Shown here in pieces: positions 15,473 to 24,772 of a DNA stretch of 64,000 bases; within the stretch, counting starts at the first letter, position 1, and each line of letters begins with the position of its first letter. The stretch covers positions 62,001 to 126,000 of the forward strand of contig NZ_JAGINQ010000001.1 in assembly GCF_017876165.1 (NCBI RefSeq), in the 5' to 3' direction. Origin of the DNA: Azospirillum soli (GTDB lineage: Bacteria > Pseudomonadota > Alphaproteobacteria > Azospirillales > Azospirillaceae). The translations under genes were made by a program, and so were the position numbers. A model generated the notes under the pieces. It had not been told where the DNA came from, did not search any database, and saw only the letters and a program-made list of their open reading frames with translations.

Positions 15473-17926
15473 ATGGATGAGGGCGTGCCCTCCCCTCTCC
15501 CGCCCAAGGTCGCGGGGTGGTTTCGGGCGCGGGGGTGGGTGCCGCATCCGCACCAGCTCGCCATGGTCGAGGCGGCGGTGGCCGGAGACAGCGCTCTGCT
15601 GATCGCACCCACCGGCGGGGGAAAGACGCTGGCGGGATTCCTGCCCTCGCTGATCGAGCTGGCGGAAAGGCCGCGCGAGGGGCTGCACACGCTCTACATC
15701 TCGCCGCTGAAGGCTCTGGCGGTGGACATCCAGCGCAATCTGGAGGAGCCGGTCGCCGAGATGCGGCTGCCCATCCGCACGGAAACCCGCACGGGCGACA
15801 CGCCGGAATCCAAGCGGCGGCGGCAGAGGGCGCACCCGCCGCAGATCCTCATGACCACGCCGGAAAGTCTGGCGCTGCTGCTGTCCTACGCCGACGCGGA
15901 GAAGATCTTCCGGCACCTGCGCTGCGTCATCGTGGACGAACTGCACGCGCTGGCCGGGACCAAACGGGGCGATCTGCTGGCGCTGGGGCTGGCGCGGCTC
16001 GGGCGGCTGGCGTCGGGGGCGCGGCGGGTCGGGCTGTCGGCCACGGTGGCGGAGCCGGACCAGCTGCTCGCGTGGCTGTCGAAGACCGGGCGGGCTGAGA
16101 GTGGCGACGTCCGGCTGGTGACGGGGCGCGCGGGGGCCTCGGCGGAGGTGGAGATCCTGGAGACGCGCGAGCGGCTGCCCTGGGCCGGGCATCGGGCGGC
16201 GCACGCGCTGGGCGAGGTGTACGAGCGCATCCGGGGGCACCGCACCACGCTGGTCTTCGTCAACACCCGCGCCCAGGCCGAGATGGTCTTTCAGGAGCTG
16301 TGGCGGATCAACGAGGACGGGCTGCCGATCGCGCTCCACCACGGCTCGTTGGCGGCGGAGCAGCGGCGCAAGGTGGAGGCCGCCATGGCGGCGGGGAAGC
16401 TGCGGGCGGTGGTGGCGACCTCCTCGCTCGACCTCGGCATCGACTGGGCGGCGGTGGACCTCGTGGTGCAGATCGGGGCTCCGAAGGGGGCGAGCCGGCT
16501 GGTCCAGCGCATCGGCCGCGCCAACCACCGGCTTGACGAGCCGAGCCGCGCCCTCTTGGTGCCCACCAACCGGTTCGAGGTGCTGGAATGCCGCGCCGCC
16601 GTCGATGCGGTGCGGGCGATGAGCTTGGACGGCGAGCGGCCCCGGCCCGGCGGGCTCGACGTGTTGGCGCAGCACATGCTGGGGATGGCGTGTGCGGAGC
16701 CGTTCCTGGCGGACGAGCTGTATGAGGAGGTGGTGAGTGCCGCGCCCTACGCCGGGCTGGGGCGGGACGAGTTCGACGACGTGCTGGACTTCGTGGCGAC
16801 GGGGGGATACGCGCTCGGCGCCTATGAGCGGTTCCGGCGGTTGGTGGTGCGGGAGGATGGGCGGATGGCGGTGGCCGGGCCGGCAGTGGCGCGGCAGTAC
16901 CGGATGAACGTCGGCACCATCACGCAGGAGGCCATGCTGCGCGTCCGCATGAATCGCGGCCCGGTGCTGGGCGAGGTGGAGGAATACTTCATCCAGGGAC
17001 TGACGCCGGGGGACACCTTTGTCTTTGCGGGGCAACTGCTGAAATTCCTCGGCGTTCGGGAAATGGAGGCGCAGGTCGCCAAGGGTGGTCAGGGGGAGCC
17101 GAAGGTGCCGGCCTATGCCGGCGGGCGACTGCCGCTGACCTCGGCGTTGGCGGAGCGGGTGCGGGCGATGATCGCCGATCCCGGCTGCTGGGACGGGCTG
17201 CCGGAGGACGTGCGGGAGTGGCTGCGGCTGCAACGCTGGCGCTCGGTACTGCCGGAACGGGACGGGCTGCTGGTCGAGACCTTTCCGCGCGGGGGGAAGC
17301 GGTTTCTGGTGGCCTACGCGTTCGAGGGGCGGAACGCGCACCAGACACTGGGCATGCTGCTGACCCGACGGATGGAGCGGATGGGCCTCGGGCCGCTGGG
17401 GTTCGTGGCGACCGACTATGTGCTGGCGGTGTGGTCGCTGCGGTCGCCGAAGAATATGGACGCGCTGTTCGACCAGGACATGCTGGGCGACGATCTGGAG
17501 GCTTGGATGGACGAGTCCTCCATGCTGCGGCGGACCTTTCGGAACGTGGCGCTGATCACGGGGGTCATCGACCGCCGGCATCCGGGGCAGGAGAAGACCG
17601 GGCGGCAGGTGACCTTTTCGTCCGACCTGATCTACGACGTGCTGAGGAAGCACGATCCGGGGCATGTGCTGCTGCGGGCGACGCGGGCCGATGCGGCGGG
17701 CGGGTTGACGGATGTGCGGCGGCTGTCGGACCTGCTGGCGCGGGTGAAGGGGCGGATCACGCACAAGGAGCTGGAGCGCATCTCGCCGCTGGCCGTGCCG
17801 GTGATTTTGGAGATTGGGCGCGAGAAGGTGGACGGCAGCGCCACGGATGAGCTGTTGGAGCAGGCGGCGAACGAACTGGTCGCCGAGGCGATGCCGGAGT
17901 TTGGGGATGGTGGGCTCTTCAATTGA
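15473..17926 (+). CDS. Ligase-associated DNA-damage DEXH-box helicase (Lhr family)
   Basis: 817 aa. ATP-driven 3'-5' single-strand DNA translocase/helicase of the Lhr family. Walker A is APTGGGKTLAGF (about residue 45), motif Ia is YISPLKALAVDIQ, motif II is VDELHAL (DEXH form), motif III is LSATV, and the second RecA domain contains VFVNTRAQAE, HHGSL, ATSSLDLGIDW and QRIGRANHR. The C-terminal part (about 430-800) is the winged-helix and Lhr-core region. The length is that of the bacterial short Lhr associated with DNA ligase, MBL exonuclease and PdeM. It overlaps PdeM by 20 bases, so the two are coupled; the ligase/exonuclease pair is 8.5 kb upstream on the other strand. Confidence 0.94.
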   Translation: MDEGVPSPLPPKVAGWFRARGWVPHPHQLAMVEAAVAGDSALLIAPTGGGKTLAGFLPSLIELAERPREGLHTLYISPLKALAVDIQRNLEEPVAEMRLPIRTETRTGDTPESKRRRQRAHPPQILMTTPESLALLLSYADAEKIFRHLRCVIVDELHALAGTKRGDLLALGLARLGRLASGARRVGLSATVAEPDQLLAWLSKTGRAESGDVRLVTGRAGASAEVEILETRERLPWAGHRAAHALGEVYERIRGHRTTLVFVNTRAQAEMVFQELWRINEDGLPIALHHGSLAAEQRRKVEAAMAAGKLRAVVATSSLDLGIDWAAVDLVVQIGAPKGASRLVQRIGRANHRLDEPSRALLVPTNRFEVLECRAAVDAVRAMSLDGERPRPGGLDVLAQHMLGMACAEPFLADELYEEVVSAAPYAGLGRDEFDDVLDFVATGGYALGAYERFRRLVVREDGRMAVAGPAVARQYRMNVGTITQEAMLRVRMNRGPVLGEVEEYFIQGLTPGDTFVFAGQLLKFLGVREMEAQVAKGGQGEPKVPAYAGGRLPLTSALAERVRAMIADPGCWDGLPEDVREWLRLQRWRSVLPERDGLLVETFPRGGKRFLVAYAFEGRNAHQTLGMLLTRRMERMGLGPLGFVATDYVLAVWSLRSPKNMDALFDQDMLGDDLEAWMDESSMLRRTFRNVALITGVIDRRHPGQEKTGRQVTFSSDLIYDVLRKHDPGHVLLRATRADAAGGLTDVRRLSDLLARVKGRITHKELERISPLAVPVILEIGREKVDGSATDELLEQAANELVAEAMPEFGDGGLFN

Positions 17927-18587
17927 GTTTCGCGGTGCGGCGTTGAGGCTGGATGCCTCCGGGGCCTTATGGTGGCCGGGGGAGCGGACGCTGGTGGTCG
18001 CCGACCTGCATTTGGAAAAGGGCTCCGCCTTCGCGGCGCGCGGGCGGATGCTGCCGCCCTACGACACGCGGGCGACGCTGGACCGGCTGGCGAGGCTGGT
18101 GGAGCGGGTCTCACCGGAGCGGGTGCTGTGCCTGGGCGACAGCTTTCACGACCGGCGCGCGGCCGGAAGGATGGAGGCCGGGGATGTGGAGCGCTTGCTC
18201 GGGCTGACGGAGCGGGTCGCCGATTGGGTGTGGGTGACCGGGAACCACGATCCGGAGCCTCCGGAGGGGTTCGGCGGGCGGGTCGTGGAGGAGATGGTGT
18301 TGGGGCCGTTGGTGTTTCGGCACGAGGCGGTGAAGGGCGCCGTGGGCGAGGTGTCGGGGCATCTGCACCCGGCGGCGGCCGTGCTGGTGCCGGGGCGGCG
18401 GGTGCGGGAGCGGTGCTTCGCCTTCGACGGCGGGAAGCTGATCCTGCCGGCCTTTGGGGCCTTCACCGGAGGGCTGAACGTGCTGAGTCCGGCGGTGGCG
18501 GGGATGTTGGCGCCCCGGTTCGAAGTGCATCTGCTGGCGCGCGGAAAGGTCCACCGCTTTCCCAGCGGGCGCCTGTCACCGGATTGA
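17907..18587 (+). CDS. pdeM: Ligase-associated endonuclease/phosphoesterase PdeM
   Basis: 226 aa. A calcineurin-like metallophosphoesterase of the ligase-associated DNA-damage cassette. All metal motifs are visible: VVADLHLEKGS (DxH), CLGDSFHD (GDxxHD), VWVTGNHDPEP (GNHD), and a C-terminal GHLHPAA (GHxHP). The ATG at 17907 lies within the last codons of the helicase gene. A hairpin follows the stop and probably ends the two-gene transcript. Confidence 0.92.
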   Translation: MVGSSIEFRGAALRLDASGALWWPGERTLVVADLHLEKGSAFAARGRMLPPYDTRATLDRLARLVERVSPERVLCLGDSFHDRRAAGRMEAGDVERLLGLTERVADWVWVTGNHDPEPPEGFGGRVVEEMVLGPLVFRHEAVKGAVGEVSGHLHPAAAVLVPGRRVRERCFAFDGGKLILPAFGAFTGGLNVLSPAVAGMLAPRFEVHLLARGKVHRFPSGRLSPD

Positions 18588-18594
18588 TAAAGGT

Positions 18595-18624
18595 GGCCCG
18601 GAGAGCGGGGGGTCTCTCCGGGCC
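18595..18624. terminator. Hairpin between convergent pdeM and fasciclin genes
   Basis: GGCCCGGAGAG (18595-18605) pairs perfectly with CTCTCCGGGCC (18614-18624) across an 8-base loop. It lies between the stops of two convergent genes, but neither side has a clear T run, so termination is likely rather than certain. Confidence 0.5.
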
Positions 18625-18671
18625 GAGGTTCCTGCCGGGCTGGCGGACAGCCAGGCGGGGGACAACGGTGT

Positions 18672-19160
18672 TCAGTTCGGCATGATGACCGTGTCGATCA
18701 CGTGGATGACGCCGTTGGAGGCCGCGATGTCGGCCTTCGTCACCTTGGCCTTGTCCACCATCACGCCGCCCTTGGTCGCGTCAATGTCCACGGTCGTGCC
18801 CTGGACGGTCTTGGGCGAGGCCGTCTTGCCGGTGATGTCGCCGGCCATGACCTTGCCGGGCACCACATGATAGGTCAGTACGGAGCGGAGCTTGTCGCGG
18901 TTCTCCGGCTTCAGAAGATTTTCGACCGTGCCCTGGGGAAGCTTCGCGAAGGCCTCATCCGTGGGGGCGAAGACGGTGAAGGGACCCGGCCCCTTCAGCG
19001 TGTCCACCAAGCCGGCCGCCTGCACGGCCGTGACCAGCGTGTTGAACTGGCCCGCCGACTTGGCAGTGTCCACGATGTCCGCCGCGCTGGCAGCATTAGC
19101 GGCAAAAGCCAGCGGCAGGGCGACGGCGGCGGTCTTCAGAAGCTGCGACAAACGGGACAT
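18672..19160 (-). CDS. Secreted fasciclin (FAS1) domain protein
   Basis: 162 aa. Residues 1-27 are a Sec signal peptide ([26 protein letters not shown]). One FAS1 domain fills the rest: [31 protein letters not shown] is the H1 motif region, and [14 protein letters not shown] is the H2 motif. Bacterial single-FAS1 proteins are envelope or matrix adhesion proteins and are often stress-induced. A reading that runs on to 20021 in the same frame is a shadow of the photolyase gene. Start chosen at the signal peptide; GGAGAAAATCC is the binding site. Confidence 0.92.
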   Translation of the reverse strand: MSRLSQLLKTAAVALPLAFAANAASAADIVDTAKSAGQFNTLVTAVQAAGLVDTLKGPGPFTVFAPTDEAFAKLPQGTVENLLKPENRDKLRSVLTYHVVPGKVMAGDITGKTASPKTVQGTTVDIDATKGGVMVDKAKVTKADIAASNGVIHVIDTVIMPN

Positions 19161-19434
19161 GGATTTTCTCCAGTTTGGTGTGTCTCTCTCCCGCCCTCGA
19201 CCGCGGGACCGGCGTGGCACTGAACGAAATGATTGCCGCCGTGCTCTCCGGTCCCGCGCCGGGGCTGTGACTGCGGAAATAGCGGCGGCGAAACGGTGGT
19301 CAACGGTGATTTGTGAAGAAAAATTTTTTATGCTGTGGTGATCCAAGTGAAAACATCGTGCGTAGCATAGCAGACGCGTAACGCCCAAAGTGCGCAACGA
19401 CTGATTCGATGATCTATTATTTGCAGAAAGCACC

Positions 19435-20892
19435 ATGACCACCGAACCCGCACCCATCATTGTTTGGCTTCGGAACGATCTTCGCTTGGCGGACAATCCG
19501 GCTTTGAGCGATGCGGTGGCGAGCGGCGCGCCGGTGGTGCCGGTCTTCATCCGGGAGGAGGACGCGGCGGACCCTTGGCTGCCGGGGGCCGCCTCCCGCT
19601 GGTGGCTGCACGGCAGCCTGGAGCGGCTGGGTGAGGCGCTGGCGCGGCTGGGCTCGCCGCTGGTGCTGCGGTCGGGGGAGCCGGCGGCGGTGCTGGGGGC
19701 TCTGGTCCAGGAGACCGGGGCCGGAACGGTGCTGTGGAACCGCCGGCACGCTCCGGCGGCCATGGCGCGGGACCGGCGCGTGGAGGAGGAACTGACGGCA
19801 CGCGGCGTCACGGTGCGCAGCCACAACGCCGGCCTGCTGTTCGAGCCGCAGTCGGTGCGAACCAAGACCGGCGGGCCGTTCAAGGTGTTCACGCCCTTCT
19901 GGAAGGCCCTGCGGGCCATGCCCGACCCGGCGCACCCGGCGCGGGCGCCGGAGCGGCTGGTCGGGCCGGCGCAGCCTGTGCGCAGTGAATCGTTAGAGGA
20001 TTGGGGCTTCCTGCCAACCAAACCGGACTGGGCGGGCGGCTTGCGCGAGACCTGGACGCCGGGTGAGGCGGCGGCGCGGGAGCGGTTGGCGGATCTCCTC
20101 GATGGGCCGGTGGCGCACTATCCGACGCTGCGCGACCGCCCGGACACGGACGGCACCTCGTCGCTGTCGCCGCATCTGGCCTTCGGAGAGATCGGGCCTC
20201 GGCAGATCTGGCACGCCGCGCTCTATGCGGCGGACGCTCGGCCGGAGTTGGCGCCGGGGATCGAGGCGTTCTTGCGGGAGTTGGGGTGGCGGGAGTTCAA
20301 CCACCATCTGCTCCACGCCTTTCCGGGGCTGCCGGACACGCCGCTGGACCAGCGCTTCGCGCGGTTTCCGTGGCAGGAGGATGAGGCGGGGCTGAAGGCT
20401 TGGCAGCGGGGCCGGACCGGCTATCCCATCGTGGACGCGGGCATGCGGCAGCTGTGGCAAACAGGCTGGATGCACAACCGCGTACGGATGATCGTCGGCT
20501 CCTTCCTGATCAAGGACCTGCTGCTGCCCTGGCAAGCGGGCGAGGCGTGGTTCTGGGACACGCTGGTGGACGCTGACCTCGCCAACAACGCTGGCAACTG
20601 GCAATGGGTGGCGGGTTGCGGGGCCGACGCTGCGCCCTTCTTCCGCGTCTTCAACCCGGTGCTTCAGGGCGAGAAGTTCGACCCGGAGGGCGATTACGTC
20701 CGCCGCTTCGTGCCAGAGCTGGCGGACCTGCCGGCGCGCTGGATCCACAAGCCGTGGCAGGCGCCGGAAGGCGTGCTGCGGGACGCGGGCCTGCGGCTGG
20801 ACGTCGATTACCCGCGCCCCATCGTCGATCATGGTACCGCGAGAGACCGCGCGCTGGCCGCCTATGAGGGAATGCGCAAGACGGCCAATTGA
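19435..20892 (+). CDS. phrB: Deoxyribodipyrimidine photolyase
   Basis: 485 aa. Class I CPD photolyase that uses FAD and light to reverse cyclobutane dimers. The N-terminal antenna domain begins [16 protein letters not shown]. The FAD-binding domain holds [65 protein letters not shown], and [30 protein letters not shown], which include the FAD phosphate and adenine contacts and the Trp chain. It sits alone in an AT-richer intergenic setting; light or ECF control is plausible but no operator is recognised. Confidence 0.96.
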   Translation: MTTEPAPIIVWLRNDLRLADNPALSDAVASGAPVVPVFIREEDAADPWLPGAASRWWLHGSLERLGEALARLGSPLVLRSGEPAAVLGALVQETGAGTVLWNRRHAPAAMARDRRVEEELTARGVTVRSHNAGLLFEPQSVRTKTGGPFKVFTPFWKALRAMPDPAHPARAPERLVGPAQPVRSESLEDWGFLPTKPDWAGGLRETWTPGEAAARERLADLLDGPVAHYPTLRDRPDTDGTSSLSPHLAFGEIGPRQIWHAALYAADARPELAPGIEAFLRELGWREFNHHLLHAFPGLPDTPLDQRFARFPWQEDEAGLKAWQRGRTGYPIVDAGMRQLWQTGWMHNRVRMIVGSFLIKDLLLPWQAGEAWFWDTLVDADLANNAGNWQWVAGCGADAAPFFRVFNPVLQGEKFDPEGDYVRRFVPELADLPARWIHKPWQAPEGVLRDAGLRLDVDYPRPIVDHGTARDRALAAYEGMRKTAN

Positions 20893-21017
20893 CCACAATG
20901 GAATTCACTCCCGAGTCACGGGACCGCAAAGAAACCGTCATGGACGGCCGGTAAGGTGCGCCCGCCTGAACGTACAACACGACCAACCAAACGGCGAATA
21001 CGAGGCGAGGCGAGAGC

Positions 21018-23033
21018 ATGGACACCGGTGATCTGCCCCGGAAGGGCACCAAGTACCTGACCTTCGAAGCGCGCGAGGACATCGGGTCCAACCCGTCCGA
21101 CAACCCGACCATGGGCGACGTCATCAACGCGCGCTTCGGCCGCCGCGAAATGATGCGCGGCATGCTGGCCGGCACGGCAATGAGCGCGCTGCTCGGTCCG
21201 ACCGCCCTGCTCGCCAGCCGCGAGGCGGAGGCCGCAGCACCGCGCAAGGCGTCCTTCAGCTTTCAGGAAGTGGCCCATGGCGTTGACGAGACGCACCACG
21301 TCGCCGCCGGCTACGACGCCGATATCCTGATCCGCTGGGGCGATCCGGTGCTGCCCGGCGCGCCGGCCTTCGATCCGATGAAGCAGACGGCGTCGGCGCA
21401 GGCCATGCAGTTCGGCTACAACAACGACTTTGTCGGCTACGCGCCGCTGCCCATGGGGTCGAAGTCTCCGGATCGAGCCCTGCTCTGCGTGAACCACGAA
21501 TACACCGACGAGGAGGTCATGTTCCCCGGTGTCGGCGTGGAGCAGCAGAAGGGCAAGTTCGCCCGGATGACCAGGGATCTGGTGGACATCGAGATCGCCG
21601 CGCACGGCGGCTCGGTGGTCGAGATCCGCAAGGTGCGGGGGAAGTGGGTCTACGACCCGAATTCCAAGTACAACCGCCGCATCACCGGCGAGACGGAATG
21701 CGCCATCACCGGCCCGGCCGCCGGCCACGCGCTGATGAAGACCGGCTACGACCCGACCGGCACCAGGGTGCGCGGCATGCTGAACAACTGTGCCGGCGGC
21801 ATGACGCCGTGGGGCACCTGGCTGTCGGCGGAAGAGAACTTCAACGGCTACTTCTGGGGCAAGGTCGAGGACACCAACCCGAACGCCAAGGCGCTGAAGC
21901 GCTATGGCTTCCCCGGCGAGTGGTACAACTGGGGCCAGCACCACGACCGCTTCGACATCGCCAAGGAGCCGAACGAGTCCAACCGCTTCGGCTGGATCGT
22001 CGAGATCGACCCGTACGACCCGACCTCCACCCCGAAGAAGCGCACGGCGCTCGGCCGCTTCAAGCATGAGGCCTGCCAGATCGCTGTGGGCAAGGACGGC
22101 ACCGTGGTCGCCTACACCGGCGACGACGAGCGGTTCGACTATGTCTACAAGTTCGTGGCGTCGAAGAAGTTCAACCCGAGAAACCGCGCCGCGAACATGG
22201 ACATTCTCGCGGACGGCATTCTGTATGTGGCGAAGTTCAAGCCGGACGCGACGGTGGAATGGCTGCCGCTGGTGCACGGCCAGGGTCCGCTGACGGCGGA
22301 GAAGGGCTTCCCCGATCAGGCCACGGTGCTGATCAACGCCCGCCTCGCCGCCGACGCGCTGGGCGCCACCAAGATGGACCGCCCGGAGGACATCGAGGTC
22401 AACGCGAAGACCGGCAAAGTCTACGTGATGCTGACCAACAACTCCCGCCGCAAGCCGGAGCAGGTGGACGCCACCAACCCGCGCGCCGACAACAACTGGG
22501 GTCACATCGTCGAGATCCTGCCGGAGAACGGCGATCACGCCTCGACCAAGGGTCACTGGCAGATTCTGCTGCGCGCCGGCAACCCGGCCGATGCGGCGGT
22601 GGGCGCGCAGTTCCACGCCGATACCTCGGCCAACGGCTGGTTCTCCTGCCCGGACAATGCGGCGGTGGACAATCGTGGCCGCCTGTGGGTGACCACCGAC
22701 CAGGGCGAGAACTGGAAGAAGGCGTCGGGCACCGCCGATGGCGTCTGGGCCGTGGAGACCGAGGGCGACCTGCGCGGCCTGTCCAAGATGTTCTTCCGCG
22801 TCCCGGTCGGGGCGGAGATGTGCGGCCCCTGCTTCTCGCCGGACGACCGGACCCTGTTCGTCGCCGTCCAGCACCCGGCGACCGACGGCGTCGATCAGTG
22901 GGACAAGTTCCAGGGCAAGCTGTCGTCCTTCGAAGATCCGGCGACCCGCTGGCCCGACTTCAAGCCGAACATGCCACCGCGCCCGTCGGTGGTCGCGATC
23001 ACCAAGAAGGGCGGCGGGGTCATCGGCCTCTGA
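21018..23033 (+). CDS. PhoX family alkaline phosphatase (DUF839)
   Basis: 671 aa. PhoX enzymes are calcium- and iron-dependent periplasmic phosphomonoesterases exported by Tat. The N-terminus has about 40 residues followed by GRREMMRGMLAGTAMSALLGPTALLA, a twin-arginine signal with a hydrophobic core. The mature part has GWGDPVLPGAPAFDP-like sequence, CVNHEYTDEE, NNCAGGMTPWGTWLSAEENFNGYFWG, KHEACQIAVGKDGTVVAYTGDDERFDYVYKF, and CPDNAAVDNRGRLWVTTDQG, all PhoX/DUF839 blocks with metal-binding Glu and His. No clear Pho box is seen upstream. Solitary gene with a terminator. Confidence 0.92.
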   Translation: MDTGDLPRKGTKYLTFEAREDIGSNPSDNPTMGDVINARFGRREMMRGMLAGTAMSALLGPTALLASREAEAAAPRKASFSFQEVAHGVDETHHVAAGYDADILIRWGDPVLPGAPAFDPMKQTASAQAMQFGYNNDFVGYAPLPMGSKSPDRALLCVNHEYTDEEVMFPGVGVEQQKGKFARMTRDLVDIEIAAHGGSVVEIRKVRGKWVYDPNSKYNRRITGETECAITGPAAGHALMKTGYDPTGTRVRGMLNNCAGGMTPWGTWLSAEENFNGYFWGKVEDTNPNAKALKRYGFPGEWYNWGQHHDRFDIAKEPNESNRFGWIVEIDPYDPTSTPKKRTALGRFKHEACQIAVGKDGTVVAYTGDDERFDYVYKFVASKKFNPRNRAANMDILADGILYVAKFKPDATVEWLPLVHGQGPLTAEKGFPDQATVLINARLAADALGATKMDRPEDIEVNAKTGKVYVMLTNNSRRKPEQVDATNPRADNNWGHIVEILPENGDHASTKGHWQILLRAGNPADAAVGAQFHADTSANGWFSCPDNAAVDNRGRLWVTTDQGENWKKASGTADGVWAVETEGDLRGLSKMFFRVPVGAEMCGPCFSPDDRTLFVAVQHPATDGVDQWDKFQGKLSSFEDPATRWPDFKPNMPPRPSVVAITKKGGGVIGL

Positions 23034-23068
23034 ACCGTCCCAAGACAAGAGCAGCGACACTCGCCTGA

Positions 23069-23106
23069 AGGGGGCGGTTCCGCGAGGGGCCGCCCCTCAT
23101 TCTTTG
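23069..23106 (+). terminator. Rho-independent terminator of the PhoX gene
   Basis: GGGGCGG (23071-23077) pairs with CCGCCCC (23090-23096), followed by TCATTCTTT. It lies 36 bases after the PhoX stop and before the zur operator. Confidence 0.65.
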
Positions 23107-23133
23107 GCGCCCGTCTGGAAACCGGCGGGGCGA

Positions 23134-23148
23134 TGTTATAGAGTAACA
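23134..23148. promoter_or_regulatory. Candidate Zur operator
   Basis: TGTTATAGAGTAACA is a perfect TGTTA-N5-TAACA palindrome, two bases before the zur ATG, and resembles the ATGTTATAACAT-type Zur boxes of alphaproteobacteria. Its place over the ribosome binding region suggests that Zur limits its own operon. By eye only. Confidence 0.6.
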
Positions 23149-23150
23149 GC

Positions 23151-23633
23151 ATGTCCGCCGCCCGCCCCGCCGACCACGACCACACGCACTGCATCGCCGA
23201 CGCGCTGACGCGCGCCGATGCGCTGTGCGCGGAGCGTGGGGCGCGGCTGACCGCCCTGCGCCGGCAGGTGCTGGAACTGGTGTGGACCAGCCACCGGCCG
23301 CGCGGCGCCTACGCCATTCTGGAAGATCTCAGCCAGCGCGAGGGCAAGTCCACCGCGCCGCTGACCGTCTACCGCGCCCTGGAATTCCTGGTGGAGCAGG
23401 GTCTGGTCCACCGGATCGAGTCGCTGAACGCCTACATCGGCTGCGCCGCACCGGGCGCCGTGCATTCCGGGCAATTCCTGGTGTGCGAGGCGTGCGGCAA
23501 CGCTGTTGAGATTGACGACCCGCGAATCCGCGCCGCCATCGACACCACCGCCGCCGAGCGCGGTTTCCGGGTGAACCGCCCCACCGTCGAGGTGCGGGGC
23601 ATGTGCACCGATTGTCAGGAGAAGAGTCCGTGA
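23151..23633 (+). CDS. zur: Fur-family zinc uptake regulator Zur
   Basis: 160 aa. A zinc-sensing repressor of zinc uptake genes. The N-terminal winged helix carries LTALRRQVLELVW, GAYAILEDLSQ and TVYRALEFLVEQGLVHRIESLNAYIGC. The dimer domain has HSGQFLVCEACGNAVEI and a C-terminal CTDCQ, so the pair CxxC...CxxC for the structural zinc is complete. An extra N-terminal HDHTHC may add a metal ligand. Zur rather than Fur is preferred for the IESLNAYIGC block, the CxxC pairs and the downstream COG0523 gene, which overlaps by four bases (GTGA). Confidence 0.9.
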   Translation: MSAARPADHDHTHCIADALTRADALCAERGARLTALRRQVLELVWTSHRPRGAYAILEDLSQREGKSTAPLTVYRALEFLVEQGLVHRIESLNAYIGCAAPGAVHSGQFLVCEACGNAVEIDDPRIRAAIDTTAAERGFRVNRPTVEVRGMCTDCQEKSP

Positions 23634-24772
23634 GCGACGTCGCCGCCCCTCCCGCCCGCCTGCCCGTTTCGGTGCTGACCGGCTTTCTCGGCAGCGGCAA
23701 GACCACGCTGCTGCAAAAGCTGCTGCACCATCCGGGCATGGCCCGCACCGCCATCGTCATCAACGAGTTCGGCGAGGTCGGGCTGGACCATCTGCTGGTC
23801 GCCAAGGCGTCGGAGAACATGGTGCTGATGGACAGCGGCTGCCTCTGCTGCACCATTCGCGGCGATCTGGTGGACACGCTGCGCGACCTGTTCCTGAAGC
23901 GCGTGAAGGGCGAGATTCCGGAGTTCGACCGCGTGGTGGTGGAGACGACCGGCCTCGCCGACCCCGCCCCGATCATCCACACGCTGATGAGCGACCCGCT
24001 GCTGGCCGCGCGCTTCCGGCTGGACGGCGTCATTTCCACGGTGGACGCGGTGCACGGCTCCAACCAGCTGGACCGCCAGCCGGAGAGCGTGAAGCAGGCC
24101 GCCGTCGCCGACCGCATCGTGCTGACCAAGACCGACGTGGCGACGCCGAACGCGACGCTAGCGCTCGTCCAGCGGCTCGGCACCATCAACCCGGCCGCTC
24201 CGGTGATCCCGGCCGCGCACGGCGACGTGGACCCGAGGCAGCTGTTCGACGCCGGCCTCTTCAATCCGGAGACCAAAAGCCCCGACGTGGCCCGCTGGCT
24301 GAGGGAAGAAGCCTACCGGGACGAGCACGGGCATCACGACCATGGGCACCATCACCACGATCATGATCATGGGCATGACCACGAGCATGACGATGCCTGC
24401 GGTCCCGACTGCGGGCACGATCATGACCATGGGCATCATCACCACGACGCGAACAGGCACGACGACCACATCCGCGCCTTCTGCATGGTGGTGGACGAGC
24501 CGATCGGATGGAACAGCTTTGTCGATTTCATGGAGGCCCTGATCGCCACCGGCGGCGAGAACCTGCTGCGCATCAAGGGCTTGCTGAACGTGAAGGAAAG
24601 CGAGCTGCCGGTGGTGGTCCACGGCGTCCAGCACATGTTCCACCCGCCGGTCCGGCTGGACGAGTGGCCCAGCGACGACCACCGCTCCAAGATCGTGTTC
24701 ATCACCCGCGACCTCGGCCAGACGGTGATCGAGCCGCTGTTCGACCAGTTCGTGCGCAACGCCGCCGCCTGA
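23630..24772 (+). CDS. COG0523 (CobW-family) GTPase, zinc metallochaperone
   Basis: 380 aa from the GTG that overlaps the zur stop. COG0523 GTPases deliver metal to client proteins. Walker A is GFLGSGKTTLLQKL, the metal-binding CxCC is SGCLCCTIRGDL, switch/Walker B is VVVETTGLADPAPI, and LTKTDVA is the base-recognition motif. Residues about 228-282 are a remarkable His/Asp-rich run broken by DDACGPDCGH, a probable zinc-holding loop. The C-terminal CobW domain ends RLDEWPSDDHRSKIVFITRDL. Translation coupling to zur argues for zinc, not cobalamin. Its stop directly abuts the stop of the convergent membrane-protein gene. Confidence 0.93.
   Translation: MSDVAAPPARLPVSVLTGFLGSGKTTLLQKLLHHPGMARTAIVINEFGEVGLDHLLVAKASENMVLMDSGCLCCTIRGDLVDTLRDLFLKRVKGEIPEFDRVVVETTGLADPAPIIHTLMSDPLLAARFRLDGVISTVDAVHGSNQLDRQPESVKQAAVADRIVLTKTDVATPNATLALVQRLGTINPAAPVIPAAHGDVDPRQLFDAGLFNPETKSPDVARWLREEAYRDEHGHHDHGHHHHDHDHGHDHEHDDACGPDCGHDHDHGHHHHDANRHDDHIRAFCMVVDEPIGWNSFVDFMEALIATGGENLLRIKGLLNVKESELPVVVHGVQHMFHPPVRLDEWPSDDHRSKIVFITRDLGQTVIEPLFDQFVRNAAA

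Noticed and set aside
15428-17764. A 778-codon open frame antisense to the helicase gene
   Set aside because: It is a high-G+C shadow frame: Arg/Pro/His/Gln-rich with no domain, while the plus strand carries a complete helicase.
20893-21017. Search for a Pho box before the PhoX gene
   Set aside because: Only one CGTCAT-like half (20936-20942) is seen, without the second direct repeat, so no Pho box is called.
20916-23060. A 714-codon open frame antisense to the PhoX gene
   Set aside because: Low-complexity Arg/Val/Ala/His composition, no motif, and full overlap with a well-supported phosphatase.
24301-24480. Repetitive CATCAC/GACCAT-like DNA, considered as a short repeat array
   Set aside because: It encodes the His/Asp-rich metal loop of the COG0523 protein in frame; no regular spacer exists.
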